Shown here: positions 9,198 through 17,758 of the stretch, piece after piece
Position numbering within the stretch: position 1 is the first letter of the stretch
Layout of the letters: the number at the start of each line of letters is the position of its first letter
DNA from: an uncultured Dorea sp.
GTDB lineage: Bacteria; Bacillota; Clostridia; Lachnospirales; Lachnospiraceae
Length of the DNA stretch: 64,000 nucleotides
Direction: 5' to 3'
Assembly: GCA_910577685.1 (NCBI GenBank)
Contig: CAJTOH010000017.1
Span: 1-64,000 of the forward strand
Notes under the pieces: model-generated
Told to the model about the DNA's origin: nothing
The model's database searches: none
What the model saw: only the letters and a program-made list of their open reading frames with translations
Program-made: the position numbers and the translations under genes

Positions 9198-10301
9198 ATG
9201 TTGTTATTGCTGCTTGCCGGAGCAGGCGCCTTTTATCTGCTCCAACACATCATTTATAAGAAATACTGGAATACCGGGCTTGGCGTTGCGACTGAATTTG
9301 AAGTGCGTTCCGCCTACGAAGGGGATATTTCTTATCTTCGGGAAGAGATTACAAACGATAAACCCCTTCCTATCCCTGCGCTGGAAGTCAACCTTGCCAT
9401 GGACCGCTCTCTTAAGTTCTCAGGGGAAGCGAAGGATAACGCCAATGTAACGGACCAGAGCTATAGACGGGATATCTTCTCACTCTTTATGCGCCAGCGC
9501 GTGATCCGGCGTCTGCCGTTCGTGTGTGAAAAAAGAGGATACTACGAGATCACAAAAGCAGAGGTGATCGGGTATGATTTCTTTTTCCGCAGGAGTTTCC
9601 ACAACGACAGGATGGTAAAAACCGCCCTGTTTGTATACCCAAGGCTGGTCGACACCCACAGAATCGCCCTGCTTAGCAAGGCGGTATCCGGAATGATCGT
9701 AACACAGAACCGGCTGTTTCCCGATCCGTTCTGTTTTTCCGGAATCCGGGATTACCACCCGTCCGACCCGATGCACCACATCAATTGGAAAGCGTCTGCC
9801 AAAAGTCAGGGGCTTCTGGTAAACCAGTTCGACTCTACGACAAATATCCGGATGCGGATGATTCTGGATACGGAGGATTCCGGGATTGTCCGCCGCGACG
9901 ATCTGACGGAGGAAGGGATCCGCATCGCGGCCTCTCTGGCTTCGCGCATCGTTAAAGAGAAGATGGAGCTGACGGTCACAGGGAATGGGATGCAGACGGT
10001 TTACTTAAAGGACGGAGCCGGACAGATACAGCGGCTGTATCAGGAACTTTCCCGCATTGATCTTAGGAAGCCGGTTCAAAGGCTTTGGAAAGAATTGGAA
10101 AAAGAGAAAGAAAAGCTGCAGGCAGGAATTATTTATGTCGTTATTTCCATGAATCAGGATACGGATACCGTCAACTCGGTCGCTTCCATGGGAAAAAGCG
10201 GCTGTCCGGTCTTATGGGTAATGCCTGTGCCGGTTTCTTCGGAACAGACGGTTCCGGATATACGAGGCGTCAATATTTTTAAATGGGAGATGAATGGATA
10301 A
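9198..10301 (+). CDS. DUF58 domain protein
   Basis: 367 residues. ATG 9198 is chosen: AAAGGAGA lies 7 nt upstream and it follows the MoxR stop by 13 nt; a longer reading from 9147 would overlap MoxR. One hydrophobic segment at the start (LLLLLAGAGAFYLLQ) anchors the protein. The DUF58 signature RDYHPSDPMHHINWKASAKS is at about residues 195-215, and the following region is VWA-like. DUF58 proteins are thought to work with MoxR ATPases in assembling extracellular or membrane complexes. Its stop TAA overlaps the next start (TAATG), which implies translational coupling. Confidence 0.9.
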   Translation: MLLLLLAGAGAFYLLQHIIYKKYWNTGLGVATEFEVRSAYEGDISYLREEITNDKPLPIPALEVNLAMDRSLKFSGEAKDNANVTDQSYRRDIFSLFMRQRVIRRLPFVCEKRGYYEITKAEVIGYDFFFRRSFHNDRMVKTALFVYPRLVDTHRIALLSKAVSGMIVTQNRLFPDPFCFSGIRDYHPSDPMHHINWKASAKSQGLLVNQFDSTTNIRMRMILDTEDSGIVRRDDLTEEGIRIAASLASRIVKEKMELTVTGNGMQTVYLKDGAGQIQRLYQELSRIDLRKPVQRLWKELEKEKEKLQAGIIYVVISMNQDTDTVNSVASMGKSGCPVLWVMPVPVSSEQTVPDIRGVNIFKWEMNG

Positions 10302-11650
10302 TGAAAGAAAAAAGCCGAGCGCTGATCCTGCTTTCATGGATGCACGATCTGCTGCTTTTTGAGGGAATCTACGTACTCGCCATAGCTATATGGAATATCC
10401 GCGGCCGGGAGGCTGTGCATTTCCTACTGAACGGACTTTTTATGCTCGTACCCGTGGCTCTGTCATATATCGTGGTGTGCAAATGCCGGAATCTTTGGAT
10501 CTTCCTTGCGTTTTCTTTTGCCATGATATGTGGGATACATACGGCAATAGGGAATCCCATAACGAGCTGGCTCACTATTCTTGTCTTCCTGTTCCGTTTC
10601 TACGTGAAGATGAAGCAAGGCGAAATCCGCCGGATGATGAAAGAGATGCCTAACGAAGCCGGAGCGCAGGAGGACAAAGAGACATGGGAGGTTCCGACCC
10701 TTCTGGACGTTCCCGGAGTCCCCTGCTGCCTGTTTCTCGCAGGCATGTATCTGTGGCTTCTTTCATTTAGACGTCATGGACTTCTCAACCTGATGCTTTT
10801 ACTCCTAGCGGCAGAGTTCTGTGTCTGCCTGACTTACCGTTATCTGGAAAGCCTTGACGGGTTTGTGAAGAAAAATATCCGTGTTGCCAATCTTCCTGCC
10901 GGTACCATGAAGAAAATCGGAAACGCAATCCTGCTTGCCGGAATCACGGGCCTTCTCCTGTTTATGCTGCCGGCGGCCATTTACCGCAAAGAACCGCTGG
11001 AAAACCTCCGGCTTAAGCCTCTCCTCCCGGAGGGGCAGGCAGTTGAATTCTACGAAGAAAACACAGAACCCGACTATCTTATGGAAGAACTGATGTGGTT
11101 AAAATCACAGGCCAAGGAAACACCGGAATGGCTTAAGAAGTTTTCCGATCTGCTGTACAACATCACGCTGCTCGGAATTATTTTCGTGGCGATAAAGCTT
11201 ATATTCGCAGGGATTCGAAAGGCGATGGAATCATTTAAAGACGACGGCGATGATGAAATTATCTTTCTTGGCAGAGAAGAAGACAGTATGACGGAAAAGA
11301 GGATCCTGCTTAGGGCAGGCAAAAGGGAAAAAAACCGGTCTCCGGACAGAAAGATTAGGAAACTATACAAACGCCTGATCCGGCGTTCACTAAGAGAAAA
11401 GCCCTTCGGGAACGAGACGCCCCTTGAGCTTGAGCAGAGGGCGGGGCTGTATCCGCCAAAGACGGCCGGCGATACGGATTCTTCCAAAGAAGACGAACTT
11501 CGTCCGGCAGGGTATGTCCGGGACGATACGGACATCTGCCGGCTCCACGAGTTATATGAGAAAGCCAGATACGGAAAAGAAGAATGTTCGCCGGAGGAGG
11601 CCAGACAATATGCACAGATGCTCTCCGGCATGAAAGCAAAAAAACTATAA
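10301..11650 (+). CDS. Membrane protein with DUF4129-like C-terminus (MoxR-DUF58 operon partner)
   Basis: 449 residues from ATG 10301, overlapping the DUF58 stop; a longer reading from 10283 is possible. About six membrane helices lie in residues 10-230, then an extracytoplasmic stretch, one more helix near 290, and a charged cytoplasmic tail. The tail (LYKRLIRRSLREKPFGNETPLELEQRAG... to EEARQYAQML) resembles DUF4129, which usually ends TgpA-type transglutaminase membrane proteins. No Cys-His-Asp transglutaminase core is visible, so the enzymatic domain of the usual operon partner is missing. Probably the membrane platform for the MoxR/DUF58 system. Moderate confidence in the domain name, high in the gene. 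Confidence 0.8.
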   Translation: MKEKSRALILLSWMHDLLLFEGIYVLAIAIWNIRGREAVHFLLNGLFMLVPVALSYIVVCKCRNLWIFLAFSFAMICGIHTAIGNPITSWLTILVFLFRFYVKMKQGEIRRMMKEMPNEAGAQEDKETWEVPTLLDVPGVPCCLFLAGMYLWLLSFRRHGLLNLMLLLLAAEFCVCLTYRYLESLDGFVKKNIRVANLPAGTMKKIGNAILLAGITGLLLFMLPAAIYRKEPLENLRLKPLLPEGQAVEFYEENTEPDYLMEELMWLKSQAKETPEWLKKFSDLLYNITLLGIIFVAIKLIFAGIRKAMESFKDDGDDEIIFLGREEDSMTEKRILLRAGKREKNRSPDRKIRKLYKRLIRRSLREKPFGNETPLELEQRAGLYPPKTAGDTDSSKEDELRPAGYVRDDTDICRLHELYEKARYGKEECSPEEARQYAQMLSGMKAKKL

Positions 11651-11651
11651 A

Positions 11652-11690
11652 TGGGTATGCCGGGAAATAAAATACTTCCCGGCATACCCA
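11652..11690. terminator. Shared hairpin between convergent genes
   Basis: Perfect 15-bp arms TGGGTATGCCGGGAA and TTCCCGGCATACCCA with a 9-nt loop, in the 46-nt gap between the DUF4129-like gene and the convergent chemoreceptor gene. Probably bidirectional, although T-tracts are weak. Confidence 0.7.
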
Positions 11691-11696
11691 TAATCT

Positions 11697-13433
11697 TTAT
11701 GCTTCTTTAATCTTAAACTGTTTAACCAGTCCCATCAATATCTGCGCCTGACTTGACAGCTCCTGACTTGCCGCCGCGCTTTGCTCAGAGGTCGCGGAAT
11801 TAGTATGCACCACGCTGGAAATCTGGTCGATTCCCTGCGTCACCTGTGCGATAGACGCCGCCTGATCCTGTGACGCCTTCGAAATATCCTGAACCAGTTT
11901 TGCTGATTCTTCAGACGAAAGGACGATACGGTCAAGGGACTCGGCAGTCCTGTTGGCTATACCGGTGCCTTCCTGTACGGACTGTACGGTCGCTTCAATG
12001 AGAGCCGCCGTATTCTTGGACGCCTCCGCGGACTTGCTCGCCAGATTACGCACTTCATCCGCAACCACGGCGAAGCCCTTACCTGCCGCTCCTGCCCGCG
12101 CCGCCTCAACCGCCGCGTTCAAAGCAAGTATATTGGTCTGGAAAGCAATATCCTCAATCGTCTTGATAATCTTGCTGATCTCGGAAGACGAATCGTTGAT
12201 CTGGTTCATAGCGGTAGTCATCTGCTCCATCTGCCTCTTCCCCTGCTCCAGCTCGCTCGCAGTCGACAGCGCCTGACCGCTGGTCTGTTTGGCGTTCTCC
12301 GCATTGTGCGCCACATGGTTGTGTATTTCATTAATGGTAGCTGCCAGCTCCTCCACGGACGACGCCTGTTCCGTAGTTCCCTGAGCAAGAGCCTGCGCTC
12401 CGCTTGCTACCTGCTCCGAACCGCTTGCTACCTGTTCGGCGCTCATATTCAGTTTCCTGAAGATCTCGTTCAGTTTAAAGATGGTATGCTGGAAGGATTC
12501 CTTAATAGGGGCAAAATCCCCCGCGTAATCCATATCGATATCAAACTGTAAATTCCCTTTGTCCAGTTCAGCCAAGGATGCGGATATATCTTCGATATAG
12601 TCCCTCCAGATCTGTACCGTCTTGCCCAGCGCGCGAGTTAAATCCCCAATCTCGTCTTCTGCCGGGAACTCGTCTACCTCATCCGTAAGATTACCCTGAC
12701 TAAGCTCGATCAGCCGCTCCGACGCTCCCTTTATAGGATCCGCCATCTTTTTGGATATGATGGAAATCGCAATAATACCCACCGCAAAAATGACCAAACC
12801 TGAGATAACCAGAATCAGCAAAGACAGAAAGCATGCCCTCTTGGAAGCGTCGATCTCGTCCTGTATAATCGGCATCATATCTTCCTGATAATTCCCGGTT
12901 CCGATATACCAGCCGTAAGGCTCAAACTTTTTGACAAACCCTCTCTTCGCCTTGGCTTCGGTCTCGCCGGATTTCGCGAAATAAAAATCAATGAAATCCC
13001 CGTCCGGCTTATCCCCGGCGGCAATCGTATCCCTTACAAAATAATTGCCTTTTTCATCCTGCGTATTGTAACGGTTGGTTCCCTCCACATCAGGATTAAT
13101 ATGTACCGCGTTCGTCCCGTCCGCCATGTCCGCCCAAAAATATCCGGTTCCATTATTATATCTGGTAGTACGTACAATATACCTGGCGTTCTCCATAGCC
13201 TCTTCCTCGGTCAGCTCTCCGCTCTGAGACTTATCGTACTCCGCCTGCAATACCCCAATCATACACTCCACCTGACTCCGGATAATCTGGTCTAACTTCT
13301 CCTCCTCGGCTTCAAGGTTCTTATCATAAGCTGTCTGCAAAGACAAATATGACAAAAAGGAAAGCAAAAATACTGCAACAAAGGTAAGAATACCTATGCT
13401 TAAAATCAGTTTCCCCCGCAACTTCAGTTTCAT
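11697..13433 (-). CDS. Methyl-accepting chemotaxis protein with Cache sensor
   Basis: 578 residues; ATG with GAGAGGAG upstream. The first helix (~10-32) leads into a single Cache domain (~35-185) with the typical NGTGYFWADM...NPDVEGTN and EPYGWYIGTGNY stretches. A second helix (~192-214) is followed by HAMP (to ~270) and a methyl-accepting helical hairpin. The tip motif FQTNILALNAAVEAARAG that binds CheW/CheA is intact, and the protein ends without a CheR-tethering pentapeptide. It should sense small organic acids or amino acids outside the cell and control flagellar direction; the ligand cannot be read from sequence. Single gene with its own promoter. Confidence 0.93.
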   Translation of the reverse strand: MKLKLRGKLILSIGILTFVAVFLLSFLSYLSLQTAYDKNLEAEEEKLDQIIRSQVECMIGVLQAEYDKSQSGELTEEEAMENARYIVRTTRYNNGTGYFWADMADGTNAVHINPDVEGTNRYNTQDEKGNYFVRDTIAAGDKPDGDFIDFYFAKSGETEAKAKRGFVKKFEPYGWYIGTGNYQEDMMPIIQDEIDASKRACFLSLLILVISGLVIFAVGIIAISIISKKMADPIKGASERLIELSQGNLTDEVDEFPAEDEIGDLTRALGKTVQIWRDYIEDISASLAELDKGNLQFDIDMDYAGDFAPIKESFQHTIFKLNEIFRKLNMSAEQVASGSEQVASGAQALAQGTTEQASSVEELAATINEIHNHVAHNAENAKQTSGQALSTASELEQGKRQMEQMTTAMNQINDSSSEISKIIKTIEDIAFQTNILALNAAVEAARAGAAGKGFAVVADEVRNLASKSAEASKNTAALIEATVQSVQEGTGIANRTAESLDRIVLSSEESAKLVQDISKASQDQAASIAQVTQGIDQISSVVHTNSATSEQSAAASQELSSQAQILMGLVKQFKIKEA

Positions 13434-13511
13434 TCAAAAGACTCCTCTCATTATTAAATATTACTTTTATTATTTTTCAACAAAAATAGCCGAAAAAAAG
13501 TTACTAAATTC

Positions 13512-13540
13512 ATTATAATAGATAATAATTAAAAAGTCCA
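13512..13540 (-). promoter_or_regulatory. Putative sigma-A promoter of the chemoreceptor gene
   Basis: Minus-strand TGGACT, 17-bp spacer, perfect TATAAT, about 80 nt before the ATG at 13433. Confidence 0.55.
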
Positions 13541-13619
13541 TGATACTATACCGCTTTTTGTAATTAATGTCGTTTTTTGTTGAAGGGGAAGATCGTATAC
13601 ATTGTTAAAATTAGAACGA

Positions 13620-15335
13620 TCACTCCGCAATCAAAGGCACAACCGCGCCCTGCTTTACATCTACAAGCCCTTTATCCGTAAGCTTAAGCGCCGGACTTAC
13701 CGGCAGTCCGAGGGTTCCAAGGGACATAATCGGATTACCGTGCCGGTAGCCCAACCCTTCCAGACTTTCACGAACCGCCTTAAGCCCAAGCGCCGTATCC
13801 CCCACCCCTTTTTCGGAAAGGATGCCGCATACCGGCAGCGCAAGCTCCGCCAGAACCTTACCGTCCTTAACGGTTAAAATTCCTCCCTGCAGTTCCTGAA
13901 TCCTCCTCACCGCCAGCAGCATATCCTCCGGGCAGTCCCCGGCGACAAAGAGATTATGGTGGTCATGGAAATACGTAGTGGCGACAGCGCCTTTATTCAG
14001 GCATGATCCCGTTATAAAACCATATCCGATATTCCCGTTTTTGCCGTGGCGTTCCAGAACCATCGCCAGCAGGCAGCCGCTGCCCTCCCAGACCAGCCTC
14101 CCCTCCCGCACAGGCATAGAGACCAGCTTCTCCGTCGTCTGCGTCCGGTCAGGGTGTACCTCGATCACACGCACCTTTGCTTCTTCTCTGTCCGTATCCG
14201 CCATAACCCGGAAATCCTGCAGAGCAACCGAAGGCAGGCATACGCTCCGGTAAAAATCTTCGGGAAACCGGTAGGCTGCCGGCTGTTCCCGTCTGTTTTT
14301 CCGGCAGTAAATCCGGACGCCGTTTTTATATACGCAGGAGGGACTGATCACTGCCGGATTCTCCAGCAGCATGAAGTCCGCCAGCTTTCCCGGCGCAATA
14401 ACGCCCCTGTCGTACAGATGCATCCGGCGGCTCGGCGTGTAAGTGGCGCAGTAGATTGCCATTTCCGCAGGGAATCCGGCTTCTATCGCCTTCTGCACCA
14501 CATAGTTCAACTGCCCTTTTTCGTAGAGTACATCCGCCATGGTATCGTCCGTCACGAATCCGCAGTACTCATAGAGCCGGTTTCCGCAGATATATTCCAG
14601 CACCTCCGGCAGCAGCATTTTATCCTGAATCTCAAAAAACATCCCGTTTTCAATCCGCTGCTTCACTTCTTCCAGCGTATGCTCCGTATGGTCGCCGTCG
14701 ATTCCCAGATATAAAAACTTGGCAAGGTCCAGATCTAGGAGGGACGGGCAATGCCCCTCTATCACATAGCCGGGATACTCCTCACGGAGATAGTCCAGAA
14801 ACTTGGTAATCTCCAAGTCATTTTCCCGGATAACCTGCCGGTAATTCATAATCTCCCCCACGCAGACAACGTCCTTCTCGTCCATCAGATGCTTCATCGC
14901 GGCGCAGTCGATGATCCCCCCTGTAGTTTCCAGCCGTTCATCCGTTGACGGCACGCTGCTTGGAATTCCGTAAAATATGTCGATCGGCGCATTTTTTGCG
15001 GCGGATATCATCTCCAAAACCCCGCGGGTACCCTTAACATTCGCCATCTCATGGGGTTCCGATACGATCGTGGTCACTCCGTACGCCGCAACGCAATCCC
15101 CGAACGGCTCAGGAGTCGCCATGCTACTCTCGATATGCATGTGGATATCCACAAGCCCGGGGATCATATACCGCCCCTCTGCGTCCAGCACGGTGTCCGC
15201 CGAAAAGGCAGTATCCTTTTTCCGGTCTATGTAATAGAATTTCCCGTCTTTTACAGACACATCCCCGGGGATAAATTTTTTCAGGTAAGTATTGAATACT
15301 TTTGCATTTTTAACCAGCAAAGAAACTGATTCCAT
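13620..15335 (-). CDS. ade: Adenine deaminase
   Basis: 571 residues, usual length for Ade (EC 3.5.4.2), which converts adenine to hypoxanthine and ammonia in the cytosol. It is an amidohydrolase: GLVDIHMHIESSM (metal-binding HxH), SEPHEMANV, GHCPSL and VTDDTMADVL are all present and match Ade. The C-terminal half (LGTLGLPVSPALKLTDKGLVD) is also diagnostic. The gene directly upstream (16-nt gap, same strand) encodes an NCS2 purine permease, so import and deamination are probably co-expressed. A LysR-type regulator is divergent from the pair. Alternative amidohydrolases such as dihydroorotase or allantoinase lack these C-terminal blocks. Confidence 0.95.
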   Translation of the reverse strand: MESVSLLVKNAKVFNTYLKKFIPGDVSVKDGKFYYIDRKKDTAFSADTVLDAEGRYMIPGLVDIHMHIESSMATPEPFGDCVAAYGVTTIVSEPHEMANVKGTRGVLEMISAAKNAPIDIFYGIPSSVPSTDERLETTGGIIDCAAMKHLMDEKDVVCVGEIMNYRQVIRENDLEITKFLDYLREEYPGYVIEGHCPSLLDLDLAKFLYLGIDGDHTEHTLEEVKQRIENGMFFEIQDKMLLPEVLEYICGNRLYEYCGFVTDDTMADVLYEKGQLNYVVQKAIEAGFPAEMAIYCATYTPSRRMHLYDRGVIAPGKLADFMLLENPAVISPSCVYKNGVRIYCRKNRREQPAAYRFPEDFYRSVCLPSVALQDFRVMADTDREEAKVRVIEVHPDRTQTTEKLVSMPVREGRLVWEGSGCLLAMVLERHGKNGNIGYGFITGSCLNKGAVATTYFHDHHNLFVAGDCPEDMLLAVRRIQELQGGILTVKDGKVLAELALPVCGILSEKGVGDTALGLKAVRESLEGLGYRHGNPIMSLGTLGLPVSPALKLTDKGLVDVKQGAVVPLIAE

Positions 15336-15350
15336 AATGTTTCCTCCCGC

Positions 15351-16655
15351 TTAGATAATGGTGTAGAAATACAGCAGGCACACCGCTACAAGGACGTACA
15401 TCACAGGCCGGATCTCTTTTATCTTCCCGCCTGCAATCTTCATAATCAGGTACGCCGGAAGGGCGACGCAGATCCCGTTTGCAATATTATTTGCAAAGAT
15501 CGTAAAGGTGACGCAGATAAATGCCGGCAAATATTCTGTGATGTCCGAGTAATCCACGTTCCTCATCCCGCTCAGCATATTGATTCCGATGAAAATGAGT
15601 ACCGGCCCCGTAGCCGCGGACGGGATGATCAGAGCAAGGGGAGCCAAAAACAGCGACAGCGCGAAGAAAATACTCGTGAAAACCACCGTCAGGCCTGTCT
15701 TCCCGCCTGCCTCCACCCCTGCGGAGGACTCCAGATATGTGGTCATGCTCGGCATTGTGAACAACGCGCCGAAACTGGTTGCAACCGCGTCCACCTTGAA
15801 GCATTTGTCGATATCCGGAAGATTGCCGTCCTCATCCAGATATCCTGCTTTCGCGCCGACGCCGAGTACGGTTCCGAACGTGGAGAAAAAGTCCGGCACG
15901 AACAAAGCGATCAGAAACGGAATATACGCAAAATTCAAGGCCCCAAAAAAGTCTACCCTAAGGAACTGCTTTCCGATGTTTGCAGGAAGGGAGAACAGGC
16001 TTTCCGGCAGTTTCGTCACGCCGAAGGGAATCCCGATTACGGTAGCCGCAAGGATCGCAAGGATCATCCCTCCCGGAACGTTGCGCACCTTGATAATAAG
16101 AAGGATGATGAATCCAATAACGGCCACAATCACCGACGGGGAAGTCAAATCGCCGAACGCAAGATTATTCTTATCTCCATTTGCCACGATCAGCCCGCAG
16201 TTCTTTGCGCCAAGCAGGGCGATAAACAGCCCGATTCCCGCGCTGACCGCATGCTTCATACTCACCGGGATAACCCGCACTACGGCTTCACGAAGCCCTA
16301 AGAAGGAAATCACGATGAACAAAACGCCGCTCCAGAAGATCACGCCCGCGGCGATAGGAGCGCTGATCCCTTCGTTTGAAATCATAGACGCAACGATTCC
16401 CACGCTTCCAAGGCCGGGGGCCAGGGCGAAGGGACGATTGGTGTACAGCGCCATAGCGCAGCTTGTCAGGACAATCAGAAGAACCATGGCGGTAAGTATG
16501 ACATGTTTGTCAAGTCCGGCCCCGCCCAGAATATTGGGGACAGTCGCAAGGACATACGCCATTGTGACAAAGGTGGTCAGCCCAGCCAGAAGTTCTGTCT
16601 TTATGTCTGTTTGGAAGGACGACAGTTTAAATTGTTTTTCGAGCCAGTTTTTCAT
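15351..16655 (-). CDS. NCS2-family purine permease (AzgA/PbuG type)
   Basis: 434 residues from the ATG at 16655, which has AAGGAG 8 nt upstream; an upstream in-frame start at 16724 lacks a site. Begins KNWLEKQFKLSSFQTDIKTE, then LLAGLTTFVTMAYVLATVPN, typical of AzgA/PbuG/PbuO transporters. About 12-14 membrane helices; the conserved block TTYLESSAGVEAGGKTGLT is present. These are proton symporters for hypoxanthine, guanine or adenine. Co-transcription with adenine deaminase suggests adenine or hypoxanthine as substrate. No purine riboswitch is visible in the 140-nt leader, so control probably depends on the divergent LysR protein. Confidence 0.92.
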   Translation of the reverse strand: MKNWLEKQFKLSSFQTDIKTELLAGLTTFVTMAYVLATVPNILGGAGLDKHVILTAMVLLIVLTSCAMALYTNRPFALAPGLGSVGIVASMISNEGISAPIAAGVIFWSGVLFIVISFLGLREAVVRVIPVSMKHAVSAGIGLFIALLGAKNCGLIVANGDKNNLAFGDLTSPSVIVAVIGFIILLIIKVRNVPGGMILAILAATVIGIPFGVTKLPESLFSLPANIGKQFLRVDFFGALNFAYIPFLIALFVPDFFSTFGTVLGVGAKAGYLDEDGNLPDIDKCFKVDAVATSFGALFTMPSMTTYLESSAGVEAGGKTGLTVVFTSIFFALSLFLAPLALIIPSAATGPVLIFIGINMLSGMRNVDYSDITEYLPAFICVTFTIFANNIANGICVALPAYLIMKIAGGKIKEIRPVMYVLVAVCLLYFYTII

Positions 16656-16707
16656 TTGCAATACTCCTTTTCTATTGATAATTGTTCCACATTTATTGTA
16701 TGATGAA

Positions 16708-16735
16708 GGAAATAGAATGTCCAATTCATATTTCC
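16708..16735. promoter_or_regulatory. Candidate LysR operator
   Basis: GGAAATAGAAT...ATTCATATTTCC is an interrupted inverted repeat around a GTCCA centre (one-base asymmetry), placed between the divergent permease and LysR genes where a LysR regulator would bind. Inferred from position and symmetry only. Confidence 0.45.
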
Positions 16736-16795
16736 CATAAAAACTATGCCAAACAGGAATATGGGCGGGCCGGCAAAATATAAGGGGGATGCGGC

Positions 16796-17704
16796 ATGAA
16801 TTTTAAGGAAATGAATTATATCTTATGTATTGCGAAACACCAGAACCTTACCAAAGCGGCGCAGGAGCTTTACATCTCCCAGCCGACGCTGACCAAATAT
16901 CTACAGAAACTGGAGCGGGAGGTGGGCGGGAAACTATTTGCCCGCAGCGGGAACAGCTATATCGCCACTTATCTCGGCCGCCGGTATATGGAGTATGCCA
17001 AGAAAGTTCTTGAGGTGAATCAGGATTGGGAAAAGGAGCTCAAAGACCTGACCTCCTGCAGCGAAGGCGAACTGAACATCGCCTTCCCCCTGATGCGCAG
17101 CTCCTGTATGGTTCCTCAGATAATGGAGATATTCCACAGACAGTATCCGGGCGTCCGGGTAAACCTGCGTGAAGAGACTTATGCGATTCAGGAGAAACTT
17201 CTTTTGGACGACCAGCTTGATTTTGCGATTTTTAACGAAGCCAAGCCCCATCCGAAACTGGAATATGAAACGCTTCTGAAAGAAGAAGTGCTGCTTGTGA
17301 TGCCCGCCGGCCATCCCCTTGCGGACCTGGGCGTAAAAAGAAGCGGGAAAGAATATCCCTTAATCGACCTGCATCTGTTGGGGCAGGAGCCTTTTATCCT
17401 GCATTTCCCGGAACAGACCACCGGGCATATTGCGCTAGAATTGTTTGAAAAATACGCGATCCGGCCGCCGGTACCCATACGCACAAGGAATACCGTAACC
17501 TGCGTCAAGCTCTGCCAAAAGGGGCTTGGACTGTGCTTTATCCCGGAAAATTATATGAAAAATATGGAGCTGCTAAAGCCGCCCCTGTGTTTTTCCGTGG
17601 GAGACGAAGGGGCGTACAGCGCCCTGACCATCGCATACCGGAAAGGCGCTTATCTCCCTGTCTATGCCCGGGACTTTATCCGGATTGCCCAGCAAAACCT
17701 GTGA
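16796..17704 (+). CDS. LysR-family transcriptional regulator
   Basis: 302 residues. The N-terminal winged helix-turn-helix (MNFKEMNYILCIAKHQNLTKAAQELYISQPTLTKYLQKLE region, residues ~1-60) is canonical, followed by the two-lobed effector domain (from ~90, ELNIAFPLMRSS...). Start ATG with AAGGGGGA upstream. It is divergent from the purine permease-adenine deaminase pair with 140 bp between start codons, the usual LysR arrangement, so purine uptake and salvage is the likely target. The ligand is unknown. Its 3' end shares a hairpin with the convergent fucosidase gene. Confidence 0.92.
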   Translation: MNFKEMNYILCIAKHQNLTKAAQELYISQPTLTKYLQKLEREVGGKLFARSGNSYIATYLGRRYMEYAKKVLEVNQDWEKELKDLTSCSEGELNIAFPLMRSSCMVPQIMEIFHRQYPGVRVNLREETYAIQEKLLLDDQLDFAIFNEAKPHPKLEYETLLKEEVLLVMPAGHPLADLGVKRSGKEYPLIDLHLLGQEPFILHFPEQTTGHIALELFEKYAIRPPVPIRTRNTVTCVKLCQKGLGLCFIPENYMKNMELLKPPLCFSVGDEGAYSALTIAYRKGAYLPVYARDFIRIAQQNL

Positions 17705-17712
17705 AAACCGGA

Positions 17713-17752
17713 TTTCCCCAAAGGCATGCCATAAAACGTACCTTTGGGGAAA
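17713..17752. terminator. Bidirectional hairpin between lysR and fucosidase genes
   Basis: Perfect 12-bp arms TTTCCCCAAAGG and CCTTTGGGGAAA in the 54-nt gap between convergent genes. Confidence 0.7.
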
Positions 17753-17758
17753 CCTAAT

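Noticed and set aside
11074..11691. Minus-strand 205-codon open frame
   Set aside because: Ser/Pro-rich shadow of the DUF4129-like gene and it runs through the intergenic hairpin.
15580..16740. Plus-strand 386-codon open frame
   Set aside because: It is antisense to the NCS2 permease gene; Arg/Thr/Pro-rich composition and no recognisable domain or ribosome site.
16656..16795. Purine riboswitch before the permease gene
   Set aside because: The conserved purine-aptamer loop sequences are absent on the leader strand; a LysR-type operator explains the region better.
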